DNA of 64,000 bases from NCBI RefSeq assembly GCF_014947265.1, contig NZ_JADCNK010000001.1:186001-250000 (forward strand), in the 5' to 3' direction. Source of the stretch: Pedobacter sp014947265. Its GTDB lineage: Bacteria; Bacteroidota; Bacteroidia; Sphingobacteriales; Sphingobacteriaceae. The notes under the pieces are model-generated. The model saw only the letters and a list, made by a program, of their open reading frames with translations. It had not been told where the DNA came from and did no database searches. How positions within the stretch are numbered: position 1 is the stretch's first letter; every line of letters starts with the position of its first letter. This document shows, piece after piece, positions 34,385 to 43,495 of this stretch. The translations under genes and the position numbers were made by a program.

Positions 34385-35230
34385 ATGAAGTCAACATTAC
34401 TAAACATATTACTGCCGCTCTTAATTACAACTGCTTTTGCGAAAGAGGGTAAAGCCCAGCCAGCAAAACAGAATCTCAATATTAGCTTTTTATTGGATTT
34501 ATCCGATCGGATAGATCCTAAAAAGAATCCCGGGATTTACCAGCGCGACTTGCAATATATAAAATCAGTACAAAAAGCATTTATTAACCATGTAAAGGGG
34601 AAAAAGATGCTCCTGTTAAAAGACCAGATGCAGGTTTTCTTTAATCCCCTGCCCAATATTCCCAGTATTAATCAGCTTAGTGAACAGTTAAAAGTCGATT
34701 TTAACCCCAAGACCAGTAAAAAGGATTTCCTGAATATAGATAAGGTGTATAACGATAACCCTGCAAAAATTTACCAGAGCGCTATTAAAGACCATAATTA
34801 TGTGGGCTCTGATATCTGGAGGTTTTTTAAAAGCAATGTGCAACTGTATTGCATTAAACCAGAGCATCGGAATATTTTAGTAATACTAACTGATGGTTAC
34901 ATGTACCATGCGAATAGCATTATCGTGGATGGCGGTAAAAGCTCTTATATTACTCCAGAATTTCTCCGTTCGAAAAAGCTCACCGCTGCAGATTACCAAA
35001 GCATTATGAAGAAAAATAACCTTGGTTTTATTGCCTTCCCTTATAATTTAAAAGAGCTCGAAATTATAGTGTTAGGCATCAATCCTTCCATTAAAAATCC
35101 CTATGAAGAAGATGTGATTAAGCAGTATTGGAGTGATTGGTTTAAAGAGATGAAAGTGAAGAAATTTGATTTACTAACAAATGATTTGCCGGCTGCATTA
35201 GACCCTGTTATACAACAGATTATTAAATAG
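34385..35230 (+). CDS. Exported VWA-like protein
   Basis: 281 residues. Signal peptide (MKSTLLNILLPLLITTAFAKEGKAQ), then a von Willebrand A-like layout: first strand with acidic residues NISFLLDLSDRID in place of the DxSxS metal site, and the fourth-strand pattern ILVILTDGYMYH. The MIDAS is only partly kept (D-L-S-D). The lipoprotein at 51976 in the other operon has a similar plan (YIDFSSGINKAF, ALLITDFEEW), so the two may be distant paralogues. Probably periplasmic. Confidence 0.78.
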   Translation: MKSTLLNILLPLLITTAFAKEGKAQPAKQNLNISFLLDLSDRIDPKKNPGIYQRDLQYIKSVQKAFINHVKGKKMLLLKDQMQVFFNPLPNIPSINQLSEQLKVDFNPKTSKKDFLNIDKVYNDNPAKIYQSAIKDHNYVGSDIWRFFKSNVQLYCIKPEHRNILVILTDGYMYHANSIIVDGGKSSYITPEFLRSKKLTAADYQSIMKKNNLGFIAFPYNLKELEIIVLGINPSIKNPYEEDVIKQYWSDWFKEMKVKKFDLLTNDLPAALDPVIQQIIK

Positions 35231-35289
35231 CTAAAAATTATAACTATTATTAAATATCCATTTATTTTTATTAAATCATTCCCCTCATC

Positions 35290-35499
35290 ATGAAAACACT
35301 TTCCTTACTTATCTTTTTCTTGGCCAATGCTACCTGCAAAGAAACCACAACCGTGTATGTATGCAACAGTCCTGGCGCTAAAAAATACCACATTACCTCC
35401 GGTTGTCGAGGTTTAAGTAACTGTACCTATAAAATTGTAAAGATTGATATCGAAAAAGCCAAAAAAGACGGCAAAACACTATGCGGCTGGGAAAACTAA
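35290..35499 (+). CDS. Exported Cys-rich small protein
   Basis: 69 residues with a short signal sequence (MKTLSLLIFFLANATC). The mature part reads VYVCNSPGAKKYHITSGCRG and LSNCTYKI, ending in TLCGWEN: four well-spaced Cys and two His, suggesting a small metal-binding or disulfide fold. Such proteins often stand beside thermonuclease-like genes in Bacteroidota, as here, where the nuclease gene overlaps its end by 19 bp. Function unknown. Confidence 0.78.
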   Translation: MKTLSLLIFFLANATCKETTTVYVCNSPGAKKYHITSGCRGLSNCTYKIVKIDIEKAKKDGKTLCGWEN

Positions 35500-36020
35500 G
35501 CCTGCTGCTGTTGTTGCTCACGCTTCAGTCCTGCTTCATCCAGCCAGCTGGAAATAAAGGCATCAATTACAGTAATCTTGTTTTTACAGCAAAGGTCATC
35601 CGGATTTTAGATGGCGATACTATGGAAGTATTATACCAAAACCAGCCCGTCAAAATCCGTTTGGCGCATATCGATTGCCCCGAGAAACGTGGCCACCAGC
35701 CTTTTGGTACCAAAGCCAAACAAGCCCTGTCCAATCTGTGTTTCGGGCAAATGGTAAAGGTTCAGGGCCAAAAATACGACCGCTATAAAAGACTGATTGC
35801 CGTAGTGATTAACGATAAAAAACAGGTGCTTAATCAGGAAATGCTTAAACTGGGCATGGCCTGGCATTTTAAAAAATATTCGAGTGATCCGCTCTATGCG
35901 CAGTTGGAGATAAACGCAAGGAAAAATAAAATAGGTTTATGGCAGGATAGCAGTGCCGTAGCTCCTTGGGAGTGGCGAGAAACAAAGCATAGTTTGGTTT
36001 TTTCCCTCAATAAAAAGTAA
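35481..36020 (+). CDS. Thermonuclease (SNase-like) lipoprotein
   Basis: 179 residues. The N terminus is a lipoprotein signal (LLLLLLTLQSCFIQP). The staphylococcal-nuclease fold follows with the catalytic set: VIRILDGDTMEV (Asp), IRLAHIDCPE (Arg, Asp, Glu) and YDRYKRLIAVV (second Arg). It ends PWEWR, as in many family members. It is expected to cut DNA or RNA in the periplasm, which fits a defence or nutrient role. It is the last gene of the envelope operon. Confidence 0.92.
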   Translation: MRLGKLSLLLLLLTLQSCFIQPAGNKGINYSNLVFTAKVIRILDGDTMEVLYQNQPVKIRLAHIDCPEKRGHQPFGTKAKQALSNLCFGQMVKVQGQKYDRYKRLIAVVINDKKQVLNQEMLKLGMAWHFKKYSSDPLYAQLEINARKNKIGLWQDSSAVAPWEWRETKHSLVFSLNKK

Positions 36021-36395
36021 TTCATCTTTGAATGCTGCGCTTTACTTTACGAAAGAAAGCTTCCTTTCCATCCCGGGTTCGTAGCAGATGATGATATAGA
36101 TGAAAAATCGTAAAATGCTTTATATTACACCATCAGGCAGACTATAAAGTTTCAGGGCAAAGAAATTATCTTCTAACTTTCTGGTTTATCCGGACGGATA
36201 GATGAACGACTGGATGTTAGGAATGAAAAGGTGCAGGAGAAACTATATAGTTTAAAGTAGATCATCAAGTAGCGATTGCGAAATTTCATTGATAACGGTC
36301 CCCTCATCTTTGGGGTTATACCCAAATTACAAGATAAGTAGAACTAAAAGTATTCACCCTTAAAGTTTCAGAATTAATATGGCTAAATTAGAGGG
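36021..36395. other. 375-bp gap with possible gene remnants
   Basis: Only short open stretches with no start signal are seen. One, ending at a stop near 36260, would read RIDERLDVRNEKVQEKLYSL and looks protein-like, so part of the gap may be decayed coding sequence. No dyad promoter of the regulon type precedes 36396. Confidence 0.35.
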
Positions 36396-37538
36396 ATGAA
36401 AAGGACGTTCCACAAATTTTTATTCATGCTTTCTCCGTTGTTCATATTAGTTGTTGCTCAAACAGAAGCGCAGATATTATTAAAATCTTCAAATAAAATA
36501 AATAGCTCAAAAAACCTGAGCTATACAGATGTTGTCGAAACGAAATTTTCATTTCAGGATCAATTTTATGGCGATACAATTAAATCCAAATTAATACCGG
36601 CAGAGGAGAAAAAGCACGAAATAGGCAAGTACAATTTGGAAGGAAAAAATGTAAAATACGCTTTTGATGGCATTAAACTTTTAACATTAAATTACGGAGA
36701 TAGTACATATTCCGCTCAAAAAGAGGCTATATCAGGACAGGATACCAGAACACTGATTTATTGGTCTGATAAGATGAAAAAAGTAAGTGGCTCATCAAAA
36801 AACAAAGCATTTTCAATAACAGATACCGTTATCAATGCCAACACCTATGCTAATGTCGAAGTAATTGAGAAGGATACCATCGATAACAACCAACACCATT
36901 ACATTATAAGTAAGTTTATAATTGATAAAAAATCCCTGCTACCTATCAAGATTATCAGTATGTTCAAAGGCAAAGCGAATGACGGCAGTGATTTCGGGTT
37001 AATTGAGATTCATAATTATAGTGAGTATAAAATCAACCAAACAAGTTTTCCTGATTTGAGTTCAGCTACAATCCCAGATTATTTCAGATTACCAAAGAAA
37101 AGAGAGCCGGTTAAATTTCTGAAAAATGGATTGCTTGCACCGCAGCTGAATGCATTTGATCTGAAGGGGCTGAAACTTGACAATGAAACTTTAAAAGGAA
37201 AAGTTGTTCTTATAAACTTTAGCCTGATAGGGTGTCCGCACTGTGTGGGGGCAGCGCAGATGTTGAACAGGTTGGACGAAAAATTTAAAGATCGCAATCT
37301 AAAGATCATAAATATTTACCCCATTGATACCGGCGAAATTGTTGCCCGCTTTGACCGAAGGGAAAATGTTTCCTCACCAAGTTTTACAGCAGATAGATCC
37401 GTACAGAAAACTTACCCCTTTGATGGCTATCCATCTTTTTACCTAATAGATGGTCAAGGAAAAATTGCGCAATCATACAATGGGTACTATAAAGAGCTTG
37501 AAGCTGAACTTGAGAAAAAGATAGCGGCTTCACTTTGA
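36396..37538 (+). CDS. Exported TlpA-like thiol-disulfide protein
   Basis: 380 residues. Signal peptide up to about residue 24 (SPLFILVVAQTEAQ), an N-terminal domain of about 210 residues of unknown fold, and a thioredoxin-like domain from about 240 with active site C-P-H-C (NFSLIGCPHCVGAA) and the cis-Pro region YPSFYLIDGQG. It likely reduces or oxidises periplasmic disulfides. It has no visible operon partner: 375 bp before and 211 bp after. Confidence 0.88.
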   Translation: MKRTFHKFLFMLSPLFILVVAQTEAQILLKSSNKINSSKNLSYTDVVETKFSFQDQFYGDTIKSKLIPAEEKKHEIGKYNLEGKNVKYAFDGIKLLTLNYGDSTYSAQKEAISGQDTRTLIYWSDKMKKVSGSSKNKAFSITDTVINANTYANVEVIEKDTIDNNQHHYIISKFIIDKKSLLPIKIISMFKGKANDGSDFGLIEIHNYSEYKINQTSFPDLSSATIPDYFRLPKKREPVKFLKNGLLAPQLNAFDLKGLKLDNETLKGKVVLINFSLIGCPHCVGAAQMLNRLDEKFKDRNLKIINIYPIDTGEIVARFDRRENVSSPSFTADRSVQKTYPFDGYPSFYLIDGQGKIAQSYNGYYKELEAELEKKIAASL

Positions 37539-37749
37539 TTTTATAATCGGTCTGGCACAGAGATTTCACTGTCATGATGGGCGATAAAAACAATGATTTT
37601 GCGTTTAGATTTTAACTTAGCTGTATGAAATTACACTATCAACCGACAAAATAAAAGGCATGACAAAAACCTTCCTTTAAAGCTCATTGATTGGCTTATT
37701 TAAACGGGAAAAACTAAGCCAATGGTAATCATTCTTTTCAATTAATGAC

Positions 37750-38172
37750 ATGCCTTTAGATAAAGCTAATATTAAAAAAATAATACAAGTAAGCTGCGCT
37801 ATTATAATATCCCAGCAAAATAAAATACTGGTTACCCAAAGAGCTGCTAACATATCTTTACCTTTAAAATGGGAATTCCCTGGGGGCAAAATAGAACAGG
37901 GAGGAATTGAAGAAGAAGCGATCATAAGAGAAATACGGAAAGAACTGTATGTAGAGATAAGCGTCATTAGTAAATTGCCAGAGTTTATTCATAACTATGA
38001 AAGCTTTAGCATTACCTTAATCCCTTTTATTTGTAAGATTGAAAAGGGAAAGATAAAACTTACCGAACATCAAGCTTTCCGTTGGCTAAATCCAAATAAC
38101 TTGTTAGATTTGGATTGGGCAGAGGCCGATATCCCGGTTGCTCAACACTATTTAAATACGTTCAACAAATAA
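37750..38172 (+). CDS. Nudix hydrolase (MutT/CTP-pyrophosphohydrolase-like)
   Basis: 140 residues. Nudix box at about 38-60: EFPGGKIEQGGIEEEAIIREIRKEL (shown here split as GGKIEQGG and REIRKEL), with the RE-x-x-x-E signature. It hydrolyses nucleoside triphosphates, often oxidised or non-canonical ones, to monophosphates. It starts a three-gene unit, 3 bp before a PLD-helicase gene. A house-cleaning role is usual, but the neighbours suggest a DNA-repair or defence setting. Confidence 0.9.
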   Translation: MPLDKANIKKIIQVSCAIIISQQNKILVTQRAANISLPLKWEFPGGKIEQGGIEEEAIIREIRKELYVEISVISKLPEFIHNYESFSITLIPFICKIEKGKIKLTEHQAFRWLNPNNLLDLDWAEADIPVAQHYLNTFNK

Positions 38173-38175
38173 GAT

Positions 38176-41100
38176 ATGCCATTTGAACTCGGTCTGTACG
38201 AAAAATTGATCACCAAATTAATTGCTTCAAAACTCGACCAAATGGATGAAGAGAAATTCTTCATACAAAAAACGATACTTGATAAATCGGAAGCAGCCAG
38301 ATACCTAAGTCTTTATCTTTCTGAAACCATTCAATTTGCATTGCAACAGATCAAGGAAGGGGATCAGGGGGGTATCCAAAAGAAAATCGAACTATCCAAT
38401 CAGATCATCCAAGTGCTGATCTCGGCGCTACCCGATTTAACATTAACCAATAACCTCATTACCTCCGAAGGGCAATTATTAGAAGCCGTTTTATCTATTG
38501 AAGATTCGCCATTCCCTGACTTAAAAGAGCGCGTGAAGCAAATTATGCCCTATACCCGGTTAAGCCAAAGCGAACTGTTTACAGGTAGCAATGCAGGCAT
38601 TTCTTTAGAAAGTGAAATTAAAAAGGAAATCCTCTCGGCAGATGAGATATGCTGGCTCGTATCCTTTATTAAATTTTCGGGTATCAGGATTTTTAAGGAT
38701 GAATTAGAAGCATTTACCAACAGCGGCCGTAAACTGAAAATTATCACCACCACCTATATGGGGGCAACGGATGTAAAAGCAATAGAATTTTTATCAGGCT
38801 TGAAAAATACCGAAATCAAGGTTTCTTACAATACCGAGCACGAGCGATTGCACGCTAAGGCCTATCTATTTTTAAGAAAATCGGGATTTGATACAGGCTA
38901 TATTGGCTCTTCCAACCTTTCACGCTCGGCACTCACCAATGGCCTAGAGTGGAACTTAAAAGTTACCCAAAAGGAAATTGGGCATATTATTGATAAGTTC
39001 AAAAAGACATTCAACACCTATTGGGCCGATAAAGAATTTGAACCCTATGTGTTCGGCACCGATCAGTTGAAACTCAGCACTTCGCTAAAACAGCAAAGAA
39101 GTCGCGATCAACGAGGTATTGTTTCTTTCTTCGATATTACGCCAAAACATTTCCAACAGGAGATTTTGGAGCAACTCGAATCTGAACGGGTTAATCACCA
39201 TCGCTTTAAAAATTTGATTGTTGCCGCAACGGGTACTGGTAAAACGGTAATCTCAGCCTTCGATTACAAAAGATTTAAAGCCAATAATTCACAAGCTAGA
39301 CTTTTATTTATTGCGCATCGGAAGGAACTTTTAGAACAAGCACAAGATATGTTTCGCCATGTATTGCGTGATGCTAATTTTGGCGACCTCTGGGTAGATG
39401 GAATGGAACCCTTGCAGTACGAACATGTTTTCGCATCGGTACAAACACTCAACAACCGCCTACCCAACTTGAAACTCAGCGCTGGCTTTTATGACTTTAT
39501 CATCATCGATGAAGTACATCATATCTCCGCGAATAGTTATCGTTTGGTGCTAGAGAAGTTTAGTCCTCAAATATTACTTGGTTTAACCGCTACCCCCGAA
39601 AGAAATGACGCAGTGGATATTTTAAAAGATTTCGATCATACCATTGCCGCAGAAATCAGATTACCCGAAGCGCTCAATAGCAAACTGCTTACTCCATTTC
39701 AATATTTTGGTTTGTCGGATTCTGTAGACCTGAATAGGGTTCAATGGAAAAACGGCAAATATGAACATAAAGAACTGACAAAGATTTATACCGCTGATGA
39801 CCGCCGTGTGCAGGAAATCATTTCTAACTGCGAAAAATACCTTACAGATGTGAATGAGGTAAGGGCGCTTGGATTTTGCGTGAGCAAAGAACATGCACGA
39901 TACATGGCCGAAAAATTTGTTCTTTATGGCTGGAAAGCTGATTATCTTACTTCGGATGATTCAGCAGTTAAACGGGATGGTATACGCCATCGCCTGCTCA
40001 ATAAAGAAATCAATTTTCTATTTGTTAGAGATATGTTTAATGAAGGGATCGATATTCCCGAGGTGGATACTGTACTATTTTTAAGACCAACAGAAAGTTT
40101 AACCATTTTCTTGCAACAGTTAGGAAGAGGCTTGCGATTAGCAGAGCATAAAGATTTTCTAACTGTACTCGATTTTGTTGGGCAGGCTAGGGTTGAATAT
40201 GATTTTGAACATAAATTTAGGGCACTAGTAGGTAAAACAAATACACCCATTTTGAAGGAGGTACAAGAAAACTTTCCACATCTCCCACTTGGGTGTAGCA
40301 TTATTCTAGAGAAAAAAGCAAAAGCGGTTATCCTAGCCAATATCAAAGATGCTACTGTCCTTAACCGCAGACAGCTCATTGTGAAACTGCAAAATTTTAA
40401 ACACCAGTCCACACTAAAATTATCATTACAAAACTTTCTCCATTTTACAGGCTTGGAGCTAGCCACTCTTTACAAAAAAGGTAGTTGGAACAGGTTATGT
40501 GCAGATGCTGGATTAATCGAAAATTTTCAAGAGTCATTAGAAATTCAGATCACTAAAGGTATTAAAAAACTGATGCAATCTAACTCGATTTCCTACTTTA
40601 ATTTTCTTATAAACCTTATTCAAAACGACTTTAAAATAAGAGATCTAACAGAAAAACAAAGATTGATGGCGCTGATGTTTTATTACGACTTCTTTCAGTT
40701 GGATCAAAAAACAAGCTTAAAAACCTTGGAAGAATATTTTTTAGCAATTAAATCTAATCCGGTTATGCTTGCTGAATTAAAAGAAGTAATTCATTATTTG
40801 ATTAACCAAGTTAAGTTTGTAGAAAAGCCTATATTACTGCCTTTTGCTTTTCCACTTCAGGTACACAGCCGCTACAACAGAGATCAGATTTTAGTTGCGC
40901 TACAGTTGCATCAATTTGAAAAAGCCTCTTCTAACCGAGAAGGAGTTGCTTTAAACAGTAAATTGAATACTGAAGCCTTATTCATTACGCTAAAAAAATC
41001 AGAAAAAGAATATTCTCCGACAACGCTGTATGATGATTACGCCATTAATGAAACACTATTTCATTGGCAATCACAAAATGCAACCAGTTCAACTTCACCA

Positions 41101-41325
41101 AAGGGGAAATCATATATTGAACAGAAAAAATCGAATAAACATATTTTAATATTTGTGCGGGAACAGAATGAAGATGAATTTAGCAATACGATGGGCTATG
41201 TTTTTTTAGGTAAAGCTGGCTTTTTAGAAAGTGCAGGAGACAAACCCATGAATATCCAATGGCTTTTAGAAGAACCCATGCCCGCCTACATTTGGAAAGA
41301 TAGTGCTAAATTAGCGCAGGCTTAA
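38176..41325 (+). CDS. PLD-nuclease / DEAD-box helicase / DUF3427 protein
   Basis: 1049 residues with three modules. A phospholipase-D-like nuclease domain at about 130-285 has HxK in ERLHAKAYLF and GSSNLSRSAL. A superfamily 2 helicase at about 320-680 has Walker A ATGTGKTV near residue 350, DEVHH near 444, GLTATPER, and QLGRGLRL for motif VI. The DUF3427-type C-terminal part runs from about 700 to the end. Such proteins are found in DNA-repair and phage-defence neighbourhoods. Nudix upstream and HNH downstream, with tight spacing, indicate one operon. Confidence 0.92.
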   Translation: MPFELGLYEKLITKLIASKLDQMDEEKFFIQKTILDKSEAARYLSLYLSETIQFALQQIKEGDQGGIQKKIELSNQIIQVLISALPDLTLTNNLITSEGQLLEAVLSIEDSPFPDLKERVKQIMPYTRLSQSELFTGSNAGISLESEIKKEILSADEICWLVSFIKFSGIRIFKDELEAFTNSGRKLKIITTTYMGATDVKAIEFLSGLKNTEIKVSYNTEHERLHAKAYLFLRKSGFDTGYIGSSNLSRSALTNGLEWNLKVTQKEIGHIIDKFKKTFNTYWADKEFEPYVFGTDQLKLSTSLKQQRSRDQRGIVSFFDITPKHFQQEILEQLESERVNHHRFKNLIVAATGTGKTVISAFDYKRFKANNSQARLLFIAHRKELLEQAQDMFRHVLRDANFGDLWVDGMEPLQYEHVFASVQTLNNRLPNLKLSAGFYDFIIIDEVHHISANSYRLVLEKFSPQILLGLTATPERNDAVDILKDFDHTIAAEIRLPEALNSKLLTPFQYFGLSDSVDLNRVQWKNGKYEHKELTKIYTADDRRVQEIISNCEKYLTDVNEVRALGFCVSKEHARYMAEKFVLYGWKADYLTSDDSAVKRDGIRHRLLNKEINFLFVRDMFNEGIDIPEVDTVLFLRPTESLTIFLQQLGRGLRLAEHKDFLTVLDFVGQARVEYDFEHKFRALVGKTNTPILKEVQENFPHLPLGCSIILEKKAKAVILANIKDATVLNRRQLIVKLQNFKHQSTLKLSLQNFLHFTGLELATLYKKGSWNRLCADAGLIENFQESLEIQITKGIKKLMQSNSISYFNFLINLIQNDFKIRDLTEKQRLMALMFYYDFFQLDQKTSLKTLEEYFLAIKSNPVMLAELKEVIHYLINQVKFVEKPILLPFAFPLQVHSRYNRDQILVALQLHQFEKASSNREGVALNSKLNTEALFITLKKSEKEYSPTTLYDDYAINETLFHWQSQNATSSTSPKGKSYIEQKKSNKHILIFVREQNEDEFSNTMGYVFLGKAGFLESAGDKPMNIQWLLEEPMPAYIWKDSAKLAQA

Positions 41326-41352
41326 TTAGTACATCCCTATTTTAAAATTATT

Positions 41353-42312
41353 TTGAACCTTAGTCTCCAAAAATACCTCAAAGCTTTCACCCGCCTCAAA
41401 CGCGGTGTAACACCATATGGTTTAGCGCCACATAAACCTGTTTTATTGCTAAGCTTAATTGAGCTTATTGAAAAAGGTGTGGTCACCAATAATCAGTTCG
41501 AAGTAAATGCAAATCTTGTAGCCACTTTTAAAGAAAACTGGTTATTGCTCGTGCCTACTTTACATCAGGCCGATTTTACACAGCCTTTTTATTATTTGCA
41601 GAGCGAAAAAGTGGAAGGTATGCCCTTTTGGATTTTACAGCCTAATTTAGGCATGCAAATTAATGCACACATTAAATCGGTAACCCGCTTAAGTGAAACC
41701 TGTGCCTTTGGTTATTTTGAATCAGAACTATTTATATTACTCAGCAACCCCAATAATAGGGCCATAGCAACTACATTGTTGCTTGATACATATTTTGCAG
41801 AAAGTAAAGTCGGTTTTATTGCGGCTAAAAACCATGGTGAAGGCTACCTGCACGATCAGGAAGATTTTGTGTTAAATGAGCCTGAAGCCATATACAAACG
41901 AATGATCATCAATACCGAAGAAGATGTTTTCGTTAGGAATGGATTATTTAAGAAATTGGTGCCGAAAATTTATGGGAATAAATGCAGTTTTACGGGTATG
42001 CAATTAAGCAATACCTTTGGGTATAGTTTTATAGATGCCTGCCATATTATACCATTTAGTGAAACGCACGATGATAAAGTAACCAATGGCATTGCCCTCT
42101 GCCCAAATCTGCATCGAGCATTCGATCGTGGTCTGGTTAGCATAACTAATGATTATACCATTTTAGTTTCTAAACACCTTATCGAAAACACTAATCATCC
42201 TTATGCTTTACATGCATTAACTGGGCCGAGAATTTTATTACCGAACAAATCAACCCAATATCCTGAAATTGATGCAATAGAATGGCATCGGAAAAATATC
42301 TTTAAGGATTAA
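41353..42312 (+). CDS. HNH endonuclease
   Basis: 319 residues from a TTG start (MNLSLQKYLKAFTRL), 27 bp after the helicase stop. Residues 1-160 resemble the restriction-associated N-terminal region (YGLAPHKPVLLLSLIELI). Residues about 205-265 are the HNH domain: CSFTGMQL, DACHIIPFSETHDD, NGIALCPNLHRAFDRG, with His-Asn-His in order. It is expected to cleave DNA and completes the Nudix-helicase-HNH unit. A modification-dependent restriction role is possible. Confidence 0.9.
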   Translation: MNLSLQKYLKAFTRLKRGVTPYGLAPHKPVLLLSLIELIEKGVVTNNQFEVNANLVATFKENWLLLVPTLHQADFTQPFYYLQSEKVEGMPFWILQPNLGMQINAHIKSVTRLSETCAFGYFESELFILLSNPNNRAIATTLLLDTYFAESKVGFIAAKNHGEGYLHDQEDFVLNEPEAIYKRMIINTEEDVFVRNGLFKKLVPKIYGNKCSFTGMQLSNTFGYSFIDACHIIPFSETHDDKVTNGIALCPNLHRAFDRGLVSITNDYTILVSKHLIENTNHPYALHALTGPRILLPNKSTQYPEIDAIEWHRKNIFKD

Positions 42313-42377
42313 GTAAAACAAAGCACTCCGGGCAGCTTTAACGTACACGACAATTGTAGGCAATACCTTTGCCGGCG

Positions 42378-42473
42378 ATGTATTTTGTGCCTTGGCTTTT
42401 GGCGTTAAAGCGCGAAAACGATGTGGTGTCTGACAGTCAGTACCTGGGCGACTTTACCATGCCACAGGCTTAA
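42378..42473 (+). pseudogene. Possible 3' remnant of a lost gene (31 codons)
   Basis: A short frame beginning ATG 42378 reads MYFVPWLLALKRENDVVSDS and continues to a stop at 42471. It looks like a protein C terminus, but an in-frame stop at 42357 closes it and no start signal is visible. Either a tiny gene or a deletion scar. Low certainty. Confidence 0.3.
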
Positions 42474-42477
42474 CCCA

Positions 42478-42523
42478 TAAACCCTGCCCTAACTGTTGAT
42501 TATAACCGTTGGAACAGGGTTTA
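42478..42523. terminator. Bidirectional hairpin between convergent operons
   Basis: AAACCCTG (42479-42486) and CAGGGTTT (42515-42522) form an 8-bp stem with a 28-nt loop, in the gap between the HNH gene and the end of the Ter-type operon. The long loop makes it a modest candidate. Confidence 0.45.
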
Positions 42524-42542
42524 TTAAACTTTTGTTTTTGAG

Positions 42543-42749
42543 CTACACTTTTCTCACTGCCGTTTTTAATACAGAAAGAAGGAAAAGGATCAAAAATACG
42601 ATGATCACAGGAGCAAAAACTTCTAACCAGCCTATGCGCCCGATAATTATTTTGATAATAAAAAGGATGCTGCTAAACAGCATCCCCAATAAGATTAAGA
42701 TTTCTTTAAAACCTCTTTGTTTTGTTTTTCTGGTTCTTTTTTTTGCCAC
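42543..42749 (-). CDS. Two-helix small membrane protein, last gene of the Ter-type operon
   Basis: 68 residues. A basic N terminus (MAKKRTRKTKQRG) is followed by two membrane helices (ILILLGMLFSSILFIIKIII and VFAPVIIVFLILFLLSVL). It begins 23 bp after the OmpA gene stop. No family recognised. The basic cytoplasmic end could bind nucleic acid or a partner protein; this is speculation. Confidence 0.75.
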   Translation of the reverse strand: MAKKRTRKTKQRGFKEILILLGMLFSSILFIIKIIIGRIGWLEVFAPVIIVFLILFLLSVLKTAVRKV

Positions 42750-42771
42750 AGGTTTTTCTTAAATGGTTAAC

Positions 42772-43482
42772 TTATAGCAATGTAATTTCAACACGCCTGT
42801 TCTTTTTTCTTCCAGCATTGGTGTTATTTGAGGCAATCGGATTTTCAATGCCTTTTCCTGTTGTACTTATCCGGCTTGCTTCAATATTTAATGCCGTTAA
42901 ATGATTTTTAAATGCATCGGCCCTCGCCTGCGATATCTGTTGGTTTAGGGTTACAGGGCCATCGCTGCTGGCATAACCATCAACATGGATGGATGCCGTT
43001 GGGTTTTTGATCAAATAAGCAACAATGCGTTTGATTAAAGTTTTGTTGGTGTTTGCAAAAGATGATGAGCCTTGAACAAATGTTACCGGTACCGTATGGT
43101 TCAATGCTTTGAGTGCTGCAGTTTCTAATTCAGGCGAAGCATCATTCAGACTATCTTTTTTGTTTGATTTTTCTTCAGTTCCCAAAGCCTTTATCGGCGC
43201 AGTTGTTGTGTCTGTACTATCAACTTTTTCTTTTGCCGGTGTTATGGCCGTAGCCGCGCCAGCCGGATCTGAAGAAACATTTTGGGTAGGTTCTTTTGCA
43301 ACAGTATCTAACGTTTTATTAGATGAATAATACCAGATACCACCACCAACAACCAGTATCCCAAGCAACCAAATTAACCACGCCCATGACCTTGGAGCTG
43401 GGTTCTCAACCTCTCTTTTAGAAAGATCAAATTTAGATGGTTCTTTTTGAGAACCATCGTTTTTATTTAAATCAAATGCCAT
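42772..43482 (-). CDS. OmpA-family peptidoglycan-binding membrane protein
   Basis: 236 residues. The N terminus is cytoplasmic, with one membrane helix at about 35-52 (WLIWLLGILVVGGGIWYY). A Ser/Thr/Ala-rich spacer follows, then an OmpA C-terminal domain (about 130-236: SIHVDGYASSDGPVTLNQQI, ARADAFKNHL, GRKKNRRVEI). The domain grips peptidoglycan. In this operon it can tie the inner membrane to the cell wall, as OmpA-like partners do in other envelope machines. Confidence 0.9.
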   Translation of the reverse strand: MAFDLNKNDGSQKEPSKFDLSKREVENPAPRSWAWLIWLLGILVVGGGIWYYSSNKTLDTVAKEPTQNVSSDPAGAATAITPAKEKVDSTDTTTAPIKALGTEEKSNKKDSLNDASPELETAALKALNHTVPVTFVQGSSSFANTNKTLIKRIVAYLIKNPTASIHVDGYASSDGPVTLNQQISQARADAFKNHLTALNIEASRISTTGKGIENPIASNNTNAGRKKNRRVEITLL

Positions 43483-43495
43483 AATTTTTTATTGT

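Noticed and set aside
42313..42473. Ribokinase-like fragment suggested by GNTFAGDVFCAL in one frame
   Set aside because: The frame is short and stops soon, and the downstream sense is in another frame; kept only as a possible remnant.
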